Of a stretch of DNA of 36,198 nt, positions 23,575 through 34,005 are shown one piece after another. Positions within the stretch are counted from its first letter, which is position 1. Each line of letters starts with the position of its first letter. This stretch comes from Blepharisma japonicum. Taxonomy: Eukaryota; Ciliophora; Heterotrichea; Heterotrichida; Blepharismidae. A program made the translations under genes and the position numbers. Below the pieces are notes generated by a model, which worked only from the letters and a program-made list of their open reading frames with translations, was not told the DNA's origin and ran no database searches. The stretch spans positions 1-36,198 of the forward strand of contig CATKHK010000168.1 of the NCBI GenBank assembly GCA_949751835.1, in the 5' to 3' direction.

Positions 23575-24137
23575 CTATTTGACCCTTAAGTTGTAATCAT
23601 TTAGAATAATTTCGCATAATAGCCAAAAAGTGCATTCTATATTAAAGCCTATTTTCTCAGACACTTTTATATAAAAAATTCCTCATTCGTCAGCTAATTT
23701 TTTAGCTTCTTCATATGAGACTTCTCTTTGATTTTTAAATCACATTTATTTCCTACCAGTATTATCAAAGGATTTTTTGATTCAGAATTTTTAATATAAC
23801 TCATAAAAAGCTTTACATCATCAATTGAGCTTCTATCAATTACACTAAATATAAGGAGAAATTCTAAAGAATCTGGATAATAAGCAAGAGCTACATTTCT
23901 TCATCTCATATCGCCACCTGTGTCTCATACTTACAATGAATTATCTCTGTTCATATCATATTTACTCATATATTTAATTTCTATAGTAGAAAATACAAAA
24001 TCTATGCCGATTGTGGGCATGATGTATTGCTGAAAAAGCTATCAAAGTATTTAAGGAGGATTGAGGATTTTCCAGTGCTAGAATTTCCTATAATGCAAAG
24101 TTTAACCATGGTGCTAAACTAGGAGTTACAGATTCAT
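23575..24137 (-). pseudogene. B-II Rab-like GTPase, several frameshifts
   Basis: It runs from ATG 24135-24137 to TAG 23575-23577. The P-loop GNSSTGKS is intact. It shares with 19113-19684 the base loss before switch I, the TAA in front of VWDTGGD and the base loss after NKCDLK. It also lacks one A right after intron 2. The 5' flank is cut at about 24196, where it is fused to the middle of another family A copy. Confidence 0.8.
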
Positions 24138-24196
24138 TTTATAATAACTTTTATAACTCCATTTTCTCATGAAAAGACGTGAAATTTAAAAGATGG

Positions 24197-24724
24197 AAGA
24201 GTAAGGTAAATATATCCCACAATAATATTAGACAAATATTCACTTCTTATGTCATAATAAATGATCTGTGTTAATATAAATAGTCAAATAGCTATTGCAT
24301 ATAATATCAAATACTCATTATTTAATGCTGAAACATTGTAAAGTAAGTAGAAAATAGGATTTATCATTGCAAATACGGAAGATCAATATGCTGCCTTTTC
24401 TTGAGCATGCTTATATACAATAACTAGGAATGCAAATCCTGATATTCAAAATCCATATAAATAAATTAAGCTTGAATATTGAAGAAAATTAATAAATCAG
24501 CTCCATAAGATTCTTAAATAGTTCTTAGGATTAGTTGTACTGAGAGCTTCTTCATAGAGAGAAATGTCTTCTTGATAAGCTTCAAAAAATGCTAGAGGGA
24601 TATATTTGATAAAAAATAAGCAATAATAAGCATTTTTTTCTCGATCCATAGCTGGCGATAAGAATCTTGCAGCATAAAATAAGTCAAAAATGATCAAGAA
24701 CAGAAGAGTAATCAAAATTACCAT
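24197..24724 (-). pseudogene. Family A, 3' truncated
   Basis: From ATG 24722-24724 the frame is open for about 176 codons (MVILITLLFLIIFD, YGFWISGFA, INPIFYLLYNVSALNN, IVGYIYL). At about 24196 it is joined to the upstream flank of the neighbouring B-II pseudogene. All later membrane segments and the C-terminal domain are missing. A two-codon deletion lies in the second hydrophobic segment. Confidence 0.82.
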
Positions 24725-24912
24725 ATCAGGCGGTTTCTTTATAAATTTATCTAAAAAAAAAGAATAGAATTAATATTGTAAAAATATAAAATGATAAACA
24801 TTTTGTTTTAAAAAATTTCCAGTGTTATGTGAGTCCAATAAACAATTTATGTATGCTAAAGCTAGAATTTTAATACCTAATAAATGCTGTTTGATTTTTT
24901 AACCTTATTTTA

Positions 24913-25483
24913 CTACCTAGCCCTTGAATTTAAATCATTTAGAATAGTTTCACATAATAGCCGAAAAGTAAATTCTATATTAAAACCTGTGTTTGCAGAT
25001 GTTTCAATATAAAAAATTCCCCAATCATCAGCTATTATTTTAGCTTCTTCATATGAGACTTCTCTTTCATTTTCTAAATCACATTTATTTCCAACAAGGA
25101 TTATCAAAGGCCTTCTTGCATTATAATTTTTAATATAGCTCATAAATAGCTTCACATCCTCAAGGGAACTTCTATCAGTTACACTAAATATAAGAAAAAA
25201 CCCTAAAGTATTTCGATAATAAGAAATAGTTGTAGTTCTATATCTCATATCGCCACTTGTGTCTCATGCTTGCAAAACAGAGGCACCATCTATATTGGTT
25301 GCATCGTATTTACTTATATATTTGATTTTCTATAGTAGAAAATACAAAATCTATGCCGATTGTGGGTATGTATGTATTACTAAAAACGTCATCAAAATAT
25401 TTAACAAGAATTGCTGTTTTTCCAGTGCCAGAGTTTCCTATAATGCAAAGTTTAATCACGCTGCTTAAGACTTACTGATCCAT
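24913..25483 (-). CDS. Rab-like small GTPase, subgroup B-I' (best-preserved switch regions)
   Basis: It starts at ATG 25481-25483 and ends at TAG near 24913. Introns are GTAAGTCTTAAGCAG (25461-25475) and GTATTTTCTACTATAG (25330-25345). The product is 179 residues. Motifs: GNSGTGKT 11-18; PTIGIDFKIKYI, the most Rab-like switch I here; LQAWDTSGDMRYRT with Trp encoded by TGA; NKCD; ETSAN in place of ETSAK. Switch II Gln is Asp, and the tail ends LNSRAR without cysteine. It sits just upstream of the truncated A copy at 24197, paralleling the pair 35292/34006. Confidence 0.9.
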
Positions 25484-26180
25484 TTTATAAAAATTTGTAT
25501 TTATTATCAGTCCCTCATTAATTATAATTCTTACGACAAAAATGGCTATGCCTCACCATTTCACTCTTTTTCTAAGAATAATATTTAAAAAGCCACAATA
25601 AATCATTTATAGAAATATATTTTAATTATGACTGCAGTAGAGAAACGAATATAATTGATTTATTCAATTATCAGCTTATAATCAGATAAATAGCGTTGCT
25701 TATAATTTATAAACGCTAAGACAGTTAGAAAAAAGCGCGTTGGAGGTTATTGCGCACCACATAAGACAGTATTAAGGACATAAAAAAGTTTATTAACTAT
25801 TTAAGTTTTTCTAATTTCTCAATTTTTTTATTATATATGGAGGAGAACTTCTAAATTTACCAAAAATTCAAGTTCAGGTTTGATAGAAAATAATCACATG
25901 AATTTATTTATTTCAGAGATTAATAATTAATTATAAGTTGGCATTATTTAATATCAAATTAAAATCCATTTTTAAGTTTTAGTGAGAGGCTAATAAATTG
26001 TGCAGAGAAATATTAGATTATGAAGTATTATATCATTTTCATTAATCATTCCTTATTCTATAGAAGATTTAAAGAATTCTATAAATTGAAGTGATTAATT
26101 TATCGTTAGCATTTATGCATAAACTTATGAAAAAATTTAAACTCTTAATCATCATATTTTTATAATAATTAATTATACTT
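25484..26180. other. Long spacer between GTPase and kelch/UDG-like gene
   Basis: The first ~75 bp match the flank upstream of 35859 (atggctatgcctc...ccattt). The rest is unique. Near 25690-25770 it is less AT-rich, with an imperfect palindrome (agcgtt...aacgct) and a gcgcgttggaggttattgcgc stretch. No reading frame or RNA gene is recognised. Confidence 0.4.
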
Positions 26181-27766
26181 CTAGTGATAAATAAATGAAT
26201 ATGCTAATTGAAACTGCTTGGATTCTTGAAACTTTTTGATTTTCTCTTCATTTGTTGATAGCAAACTGGCATTTCTTATTACAAGATGCTTAGATTGGTC
26301 AATAAATGCTGAATGGTTTCTTGCCTCTTTTCCCCATAGCATAAAAACCGCCTTATTCAAAATGGAATTTAAAATGTGAGCCATTTCAATCACAAATTCA
26401 TTAAATTTATTTGATGTTTCTATTGCCATATTCCTAAAAGCAACTGCAGGGCTAAGAACAATAATATCTTTTTTCAATTTTATCCAATGATGATTCAAAT
26501 CTATACTTCGACGAATCATACTAACCTTTTCAACTAGCCTACCATAATCAATTAGTTTTTTCTTTGGCATTGAAATCAAAATAATAATTTTTATAGTTCT
26601 TGGGTCTTTTTTAAAAATTTCGAAAAAATAATTTAATCTTTCATCAATTTCTAAATTATCAAATCATATTTCATTATCTGGACTTTTATTCAAAACTGAA
26701 GGGAAAAGTCCAAGATTTTCCTTTTGCAATACGATGAAGCTTCAAATTTGGTTTATGGCAGCAATTATTGTAGGACTAAGCAGATCTCTCCATAAAGGTA
26801 GGAATGATTTTAGTGTCTTTTCAAAAATTACTGAGCAGTCTAATCTATGAATTCCCCTTACAATATCTGGATTAGTTTTACTTATCTCTGCATCGATTTT
26901 ATTATGTCTCAATTCAAACTTTATCATATCTTGATTAAGAGTCATAATATAAACATCATTATGGTAATTTAGCCAATAAGAAAACTTACCAATTCCCCAC
27001 CTCTTAACGACCCCCATAAATTTTCATTTATAAAACACATTATTTTTAATAATATTTTTATTAATTATGTTTTAAATGATTTTGAATTACTATATTTTCA
27101 TTCATCTCAATCTCACAGGCCTAATGAGTATAAATATCCATCAGAATCAACAGCATATAGATTTTCTTGAAGTGTAAACAGATGCTTTGGTCCGCCTATA
27201 TCAATACTGCTCATAGTAGATTTAGAATTAGTCAAAATATCATAAACTTCAAAAGTGTGTCATTTTCAATCACTTGAAATAATGACATAATCATTAATCA
27301 ATGCACACGAATAATAAGTATGATTATTTCCCCCAAAAATAGTAAAATAAATATTTCTATATATATCTAGCTTATATCACTTTTTAAACCCAAATATGTA
27401 TACCATATCATTTTTATAATAAACTGCAATCGCTCTTGATATTTCTTTATGTGATGGTATTTTAAATTTAAATATATTCCCTTGAGAATCTAAAGAAAAT
27501 AAAACGCTTGAATCCTTCTGATTATGATGCCAAAAGCAAAGAACTTTATTATTTGGGAGTGCACAAAGAATCCAAAATTGCTTTTGTGCAAATTCCTCTG
27601 AATGAATTTGCATTAAACTCTTAGAATAATCATTTACATTTAAAAACCATGTATGCTCCGGTCTATGCTCTCGATAAAAATAAATATTAGAATTTGGTAT
27701 AGCTTCAGATTTGTGAGATACAATAGAGCTTGCAACTGCTTTTGGTGTTATATGTCGGTGCGACAT
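26181..27766 (-). pseudogene. Kelch-like propeller + UDG-like pseudoenzyme, interrupted by 74-nt insert
   Basis: From ATG 27764-27766 to TAG 26181-26183 the span is 1586 nt. Leaving out a 74-nt insert (27029-27102) makes exactly 504 codons. Residues 1 to about 270 look like beta-propeller blades of kelch type (VYIFG, LYAVDSDGYLYSL). Residues about 300-503 follow family-1 uracil-DNA glycosylase: a WRDLL start, FP segment, a KIIIL strand, an IVLSP strand, then MLWG at 451-454 and ID...H. The catalytic loop (GQDPYH in the enzyme) is ISMPKKK at 373-379, and the HPSPLS loop is NASLLS. Both catalytic residues are therefore gone. As written the insert adds a TAA; if it is removed from the nuclear copy or transcript the gene is functional. 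Confidence 0.75.
27020..27102. mobile_element. 74-nt AT-rich insert with 9-bp direct repeats (IES candidate)
   Basis: ATTTTCATT occurs at 27020-27028 and again at 27094-27102. One repeat plus the 65 nt between them is absent from the paralogue at 27839-28815, and its removal restores the reading frame exactly. It is almost entirely A/T and has no GT...AG ends of mini-intron size. The size and the flanking repeat fit an internal eliminated sequence of a ciliate; a small duplication or transposon footprint is the alternative. Confidence 0.5.
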
Positions 27767-27838
27767 TTTTATTATATGAATAGCTATAACTTATTTTAAT
27801 TTTCAAAAAGTAATTTTTGAATTTTATATATAATTATT

Positions 27839-28815
27839 TTATTGATAAAGATATGAGTGTGCTAATTGGAACTGCTTGAGCCCAGCAAACTTTTTATATT
27901 TTTCAGAACTAGTGTCCCATGAAAATATATTTGAATTTTTTATAATTAGATGCTTTGATTGATCAATAATTTCTGAGCATCTTCTTGCTTCCCCTCCTCA
28001 TAGCATAAATACGGCTTTCATCAACATGGAATTTAAAACTTTTGCCATTTCAATCATATATTCATTAAATGTATTAAATGTTTCTCCAGTCATATGATTT
28101 AAAACTACTAATGGGCTAAGCACAATAATTTTTTTTTTCAATTTTGACAATGTTTTATCAGCATCTAAACTTTTCCTTATTGCATTTATTTCCAGAATTA
28201 ACGAATTAAAGTCTACTGGTTTCTTAGGTTTTGATATTAAAATAACAATTTTTTTGGTTTTTAGCCCTTTCACTCTAAATAACTCAAAAAAATAATTTAT
28301 TTTTTCATAGGCTTCTGCATTAAAGAATCAGCTAGATCTACCTGGAGAATTTTCTAAAACTGTAGGAAAAATACCGATGTTTTTATTCTCTATTGCAATA
28401 AAATACCAGAATATTTTTAGTGCTTTAGTTATTGCAGGACTAAGTATTTTTTTTCATACTGGGAGAATATCAAAATTTTTATCTTCATAAATTCTTGAGC
28501 GATTGATCTCGTGAATTTCTCTTTGAGGATTGGGGGAGGTTTTGATTAATTCAACATTGAGGTTATTTTGCTTCATATCAAATTTTAAAATATTAAAATT
28601 TTCAGTTATTATATAAACTTCGCTATTCCAATAAAGCCAATAAGAAAAATTCTCAATTTGTCAAGGCTCTATAGATCCAATAAACTTCCATTCATCTGAA
28701 TTTCACAGTTCTAATGAAAATAAATATCCGCAAGCATCAGCTGCATAAACATTTTCATCGATAGAAAACAAATGTTTTGCCTTGCCTATTTCAATATTAT
28801 TCATAACTGAATTAT
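27839..28815 (-). pseudogene. Kelch/UDG-like gene, 5' truncated by block R
   Basis: It is a paralogue of 26181-27766, 73 nt downstream of it in transcription order. It is open from the block R junction at about 28815 to TAA 27839-27841, with the insert absent. About the first 200 residues (most propeller blades) are missing. The UDG-like part is complete: a WKKILSPAI start, GIFPTVL, KIVILISKPKKP in place of the GQDPYH loop, an IIVLSPLVVL strand, MLWGGEARR, IDQSKHL and NSNIFS in place of HPSPLS. It has no start codon of its own near the junction, so it is probably dead. Confidence 0.75.
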
Positions 28816-29186
28816 ATGAATTAAAGTTGGCTTTTAAAAGTTTGGAATATTAATAAAAAGAGAGCTTAAACTGTTTGAAATTTCTTTTTGATTGCAGGAA
28901 ATTGCCAATATATAAATTTTTGTTTTTGCACTAATATGCAATAAATGCAAAGTATCAAGCATTTGCATTTGAAAGGACTTGAAAAAACTTAAAACATAAT
29001 GCAGTTAATTGCAATTTGGACAATAAAGAAATTTAATTTAAGGGTTTTTAAAACCTAAGGAATTAAAAAGACTGATAAATAAGTCCAAAAATGACATATT
29101 CAATTAACAAAAAGACTTTAATAATATTTTTTTTCGATGTATTAAAATCGTAAACAAGCACAACAATAAAATTTTAAATTTCAGGA
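28816..29186. repeat. Block R, copy 4
   Basis: It starts at tatgaattaaagttgg exactly where the kelch/UDG-like gene is cut and runs to about 29135. It has a perfect 9-bp hairpin, AAATGCAAA 28943-28951 and TTTGCATTT 28962-28970. No gene is seen. Confidence 0.75.
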
Positions 29187-30212
29187 TTAAATTATCAATC
29201 CATAAACTCCCCTAAATGCCAAAATTTGACTATAAACTGATAAAAAATTTAATATGAGCTGAGAATCATCTTTGGCATCTCCATCTTCTGGATAAATTAA
29301 AGTTTCCCCTACACCACCAGCTGCAATTATAAACATTAATTCTTTTAATATTCTAAATTCTCCTCATAAAATTTCAACCGAATTATAAGTGAGATATAGC
29401 GCATATGTAAAAAATGTAATCAAAGCATAAATCTTGCATATTTTTCATAAACTTTCTTCAATATGGCAGCAATTTTTGCGTTTATCTTGAAACTCTGTCC
29501 AGACGAATGCAAAAAATTCGGAGGTAGATATATATGAAATGAGAAAATAAGCACCCACCAGATATGCTATTACAACGGAAAAGCAAAAAATAAATGTCGA
29601 TAATGAAATATCAAAAATATCATAATTATTGAAAAAAATCTTTTTTAGAGTGAAAATTGTTGCAATTATAATAAGATAAATATATCCCACAGTAATACCA
29701 GATAAATATTCTCTTCTTATGTCAAAATAAATGATCTTAATGCATGTTAATATAAACAATCCAATAGCTATTCCATATAATATCAAATACTCATTATTTA
29801 ATGCTGAAACATTGTAAAGCAAGTAGAAAGCAGGATTTATCATTGCAAATAAGGAAGATCAATATGCTAGCTTTACTTGAGCATGCTTATATACGATAAC
29901 CAGGGATATGAATCCTGATATCCAAAATCCATATCAATAAATTAAGCCTGAATATTGAAGAAAATTAAGAAATCAGCTTCATAACATTCTTAAATAATTT
30001 GTAGGATTAATTCTACTGAGAGCTAGGGATTCTTCATAGAGATAAAGTTCGTCTTTATAAACTTCCAAAATTGTCAAAGGGATATAGTTGATAAAAAATA
30101 AGAAAAAGCAGTAATGAGTGACTTTTTCTTTATCCATAGCTGGTGATAAGAATCTTGCACCATAAAATACGTCAAAAATGATTAAGCACAAAAGTATAAT
30201 CAAAATTACCAT
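29187..30212 (-). CDS. Family A multi-pass membrane protein
   Basis: The 342-codon frame runs from ATG 30210-30212 to TAA 29187-29189. It is the near-twin of 8168-9193; scattered changes include IYFDIRREYLSG for IYYDIRREYLSA and LKKIFF for LKRIFF. The late basic loop is QDKRKNCCHIEESL. It heads the best-preserved full unit of the array: block R, this gene, a B-II copy with an open frame but one stop, blocks T and S, an intact B-I and an intact B-III. Confidence 0.9.
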
Positions 30213-30465
30213 TTTAGGTTGTTTCCTTTATAAATTTAAGAAAAATATGCTCCAATCTCTAAGAATAAAGGAAAAATATATCCAAACCATATTGCTGTAG
30301 ATATCTGATGCCTTTTGAGATAAATAAGCCCAATAAGAAGAGATTGATACTAAAACGATAAAAACATAAATAAATAATAGGATTATATATATATAAATCT
30401 ATGCTAAAGCTGAAAAGTTTTGGCTAAACATTTTAAATGCATTTTGATTTTTTAACCTTATTTAT

Positions 30466-31037
30466 CTATTTGACCCTTAAGTTGCAATCATTTAGAATAA
30501 TTTCGTATAATAGCCGAAAAGTGCATTCTATATTAAAACCTATTTTCTCAGACACTTCTATATAAAAAATTGCTCATTCATCAGCTAATTTTTTAGCTTC
30601 TTCATATGAGACTTCTCTTTGATTTTTTAAATCACATTTATTTCCTACCAGTATTATTGAAGGATTTTTTACTTCAGAATTTTTAATATAGCTCATAAAC
30701 AGCTTTAAATCTTCAATTGAGCTTCTATCGGTTACAATAAATATAAGGCGAAATCCTAAAGCTTATGAATAATAAGCAAGAGCTATATTTCTTCATCTCA
30801 TATCGCCACCTGTATCTCATACTTGCAATGTAAATGCATTATCTCTGTTCATGTCATATATATTCATATATTTAATTTTCTATAGTAGAAAATACAAAAT
30901 CTATGCCGATTGTGGGTATGCATGAATTGCTGAAAAAGCTATCAAAGTATTTAAGAAGGATTGAGGATTTTACAGTGCTAGAATTTTCTATAATGCAAAG
31001 TTTAACTATGGTGCTAAACTAGGAGTTACAGATTCAT
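30466..31037 (-). pseudogene. B-II Rab-like GTPase, one TAA and a mutated P-loop
   Basis: From ATG 31035-31037 to TAG 30466-30468, removal of two 16-nt introns gives exactly 180 codons in frame. A single TAA follows AYYS (Asp in sisters), at the same site as in 9436-10004. The P-loop is ENSSTVKS, losing two of its glycines, so nucleotide binding would fail even with readthrough. NKCD and WDTGGD are intact, but ETSAK is EVSEK. It is the least frameshifted B-II copy. Confidence 0.82.
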
Positions 31038-31682
31038 TTTATAATAACTTTTATAACTCCATTTTCTCATGCAAAAATGTCAACTTCCCTTCAACAGGCA
31101 AAAAAAATTAATAAGGCAAAAATCATTTATTCATAATTAAAAAAAAAGTTAATAAATCTATTATGATTAATTAGCAATAGTAAAAGCCCACATGCCATGC
31201 AAAGCCGGGTTTGAATAGCCCCATTAAGCTCATTGACACTATTTTTTTGCCTCTGAAGACCCTACCTCTCATTCAATTTCAGCATTTCAAAGAAAAAAAA
31301 TCATGAAATTTGAGATAATCAGAATGTTTATATATAAACGCATGATTCCAGATAAATTTGTAGGAAAATTTATTTATCATAGATATGAGGTATTTATTTT
31401 TTAGAAATAAAATTCTCAGAGTATATAGGCTTGAAGGCAGGAGGTGAGTGTAAAAAGTTACTAATAAGAAAAATCTTAAAATCTTCAAGATGTAAGCTCG
31501 TATAAGAATCATCAGTGTATGTGCTCATACTCATATATCAAATTTTATCAGATTCCAACACATTTAATCAGAAATGAATGTAGGACTTCAAAAGCTTTAG
31601 AAAGTAAACAAGATGATATTGAATACTTAAAACTTGAAATGTAATATATTTAATGCTAATAAATGCTATTTAATTTTTGACA
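31038..31682. repeat. Spacer with blocks T and S, copy 4
   Basis: Block T is at about 31180-31290 (gccgggtttgaatagcccc), block S at about 31291-31675. A minus-strand frame of 77 codons inside S is not kept in the other S copies and is not called. Confidence 0.6.
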
Positions 31683-32283
31683 TTATCTATCAGTCCTTGC
31701 ATTTAAATCATTTAAAATAGTTGCACATAATAGCCGAAAAGTAGATTCTATATTAAAACCTGTTTTAGCAGACGTTTCTATATAAAAAATTCCTCATTCA
31801 TCAGCTATTTTTTTAGCTTCTTCATATGAGACTTCTCTTTCATTTTCTAAATCACATTTATTTCCAACAAGGATTATCAAAGGCCTACTTGCACTATAAT
31901 TAATCAAAGGCCAACTTGCATTATAATTTTTAATGTAGTTCATAAATACCTTCACAATCTCAATGGAACTTCTATCAGCTACACTAAATATAAGTAGAAA
32001 CCCTTTAGCATTTTGACAGTAAGTAATATTTGTACCTCTCTGTCTCTTATCTCCACTTGCATCTCATGCTTGCAAAAGAGAGCGGCCTTGTCTGTTGTTC
32101 ACATCGTAATTACTTATAGATCTGATTCTCTATCGTAGAAAATACAAAATCTATGCCGACTGTGGGTATATATGCATCGCTAAAAACTCTATCAAAGTAT
32201 TTAAGAAAAACTGCGGTTTTTCCAGTGCCAGAATTTCCTAAAATGCGAAGTTTAATCATACTGCTTAAGAGTTACTAATCCAT
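31683..32283 (-). CDS. Rab-like small GTPase B-I with 9-residue insert
   Basis: It starts at ATG 32281-32283 and ends at TAA 31683-31685. Introns are 32261-32275 (GTAACTCTTAAGCAG) and 32130-32145 (GTATTTTCTACGATAG). The product is 189 residues. GNSGTGKT, PTVGIDF, NKCD and ETSAK are intact. G3 is WDASGDKRQRG, with Thr to Ala and Gln to Asp. The NYxASxPLI repeat precedes the NKCD strand. The tail ends LNARTDR without cysteine. It lies between the disabled B-II and the intact B-III, in the fullest unit of the window. Confidence 0.87.
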
Positions 32284-32737
32284 TTCAAAAACTTTTATTT
32301 ATTATAAGTCCATTTTCTCATCATAATAATATATGTTTTTATAAATGCTAGAAAAAATTAAATAGTTTACACTTTTGTATGAATTTTTCAAGAATGTCTA
32401 TTTGATTTGAATATGATTATATTTCTGACAACAACAAAGGGCATGCTTCGCCATTTAACTTTTTCTAACTTAAAAGAGTTTAATTTATAGAAAACAGCTG
32501 ATCCGGTTGTATTTTTTAGCTTTTGAGGTATTTATAGTATATCTTTTTAATTTGCATTAGTTTATAGTAAACGTTTTATAATTGTTTTTTTACGTGTAAC
32601 AAAATAGGTAATTTAAAATTTATATTGCTTTCAAGATCTAAAGTCTTTTAAAGTTAGCAAGTCAAAAAGGATATTGATACTTAAAATTTGAAATCTAATA
32701 TGATTAAAAATAAATTTCTATGCTAAAAGCTAAATTT
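32284..32737. repeat. Block U, copy 4
   Basis: Upstream flank of the B-I gene (aaagggcatgcttcgccatt at about 32436) and 3' flank of the B-III gene. Nothing coding is seen. Confidence 0.55.
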
Positions 32738-33344
32738 TTAAATGCCTAATGCTTTATTTCTTGACCTTATTATATCTCTGTACTTTCAATCAAACTCATT
32801 TAGAATAGTTTCACATAATAGCCAAAAAGTATTTTCTATATTAAAACCTGTATATGCAGATGTTTCTATATAAAAAATTCCCCAGTCATCAGCTATTTTT
32901 TTAGCCTCTTCATATGAGACTTCTCTTTTATTTTGTAAATCACATTTATTTCCTACAAGGATAATCAAAGGCCTTTTTGGATTATAATTTTTAATATATC
33001 CCATAAATAGCTTCACATTCTCAAGTGAACTTCTATCAGTTACACTAAATATAAGGAGAAACCCTGAAGCAGCTTCATAATAAGAAATAGCTGCAATTCT
33101 ATATACTATATTGCCACTTGTGTCTCGCACATGCAAAACAGAGGAGCCATCTCTGTTGTTTAAATGATATTTACTAATATATTTAGCTCTCTATAGTAAA
33201 ATATACATAATCTATGCCGACTGTGGGTCTGTATGTATCGCTAAAAACACCATCAAAGTATTTAAGAAAAATTGCAGTTTTTCCAGTGCCAGAGTTTCCT
33301 ATAATGCAAATTGTAACCATGCTGCTTAAGAGTTACAAGTCCAT
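32738..33344 (-). CDS. Rab-like small GTPase, subgroup B-III (longer tail)
   Basis: It starts at ATG 33342-33344 and ends at TAA 32738-32740. Introns are 33322-33336 (15 nt) and 33191-33206 (GTATATTTTACTATAG). The product is 191 residues. The P-loop GNSGTGKT, PTVGIDY, NKCD and ETSAY are present. The G3 region is HVRDTSGN: the Trp before Asp is replaced by Arg and Gln is Asn. An in-frame TGA near the end is read as Trp, since the frame then continues WKYRDIIRSRNKALGI to TAA; the sister at 11721 has nearly the same extension. The tail is basic, with no cysteine, so it could bind acidic lipids weakly. Confidence 0.85.
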
Positions 33345-34005
33345 TTTCAAAAAGCTTTAATTTATTATCAGTCCATTCTCTATCATAATAATATATTTAT
33401 TATAAATGATGAGCTAAGATAAAGTTTTATATGCTAGCACTTTTTGTATAAAGTTTTCATTAATATCCACTTGATCTGAAGATGATTATATCTTACAAAA
33501 AATGCTATGCCTCGCAATTTCACACTTTTTCTGACTTAATATTAATCAATAAAAGCTATGATAAAATGCTTTGCCTATGATTTTCGAGACTTTTAGACCT
33601 AATAGATCATTTTCAGTACTTATTTTTACCTTTAGAGGCTACTAATAGATATAAAATCCTAAAAGATTATAAGTTTGAAAAGAGGAGATATTGAAAAATA
33701 TGCCTGATCAAAATCTTAAATCTTTCTCCTATATTGCTCATAAAGAATCATCGATGCATATGTTCATAAAAATTGAATTCTATAATAGCCCAAACAAGTG
33801 TCGAAGCATTTAATTATTTAATTCAAATAATAATAGTAAATGGATATCAAAATCCTACCAACTAAATTTTAATTTGGCCAGTCCAAATTTGAAATTCATT
33901 AGGCAGTTTACCCGTTTATGGGGCTGTTCAAAGAAGATTTATATACAATAAACTTCCTCTATAATTAGCACCAAAAATAAAATTTTATTTCTGCATTAAT
34001 ATCAC
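33345..34005. repeat. B-III upstream flank and spacer
   Basis: About 33600-33800 matches 12410-12610. From about 33800 to 33940 the sequence is unique (ttggccagtccaaatttg). The last ~60 bp match the 3' flank of the A copy at 21393. No gene is seen. Confidence 0.5.

Noticed and set aside
24913-25260. Extra 3' mini-intron adding a cysteine tail to the GTPases
   Set aside because: No GT...AG pair of 15 or 16 nt before the stop leads to a cysteine-containing end in the copies checked.
30466-31037. Programmed UAA readthrough in B-II
   Set aside because: The shared TAA is tempting, but the P-loop is also ruined and sister copies have shifts, so decay is simpler.
31195-31230. tRNA-like T-arm in block T (gggtttgaatagcccc)
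   Set aside because: No acceptor stem, D-arm or anticodon arm can be placed around it, and the other T copies change the stem.
31279-31512. 77-codon minus-strand frame in blocks S/T
   Set aside because: The other three copies of the block do not keep it open.
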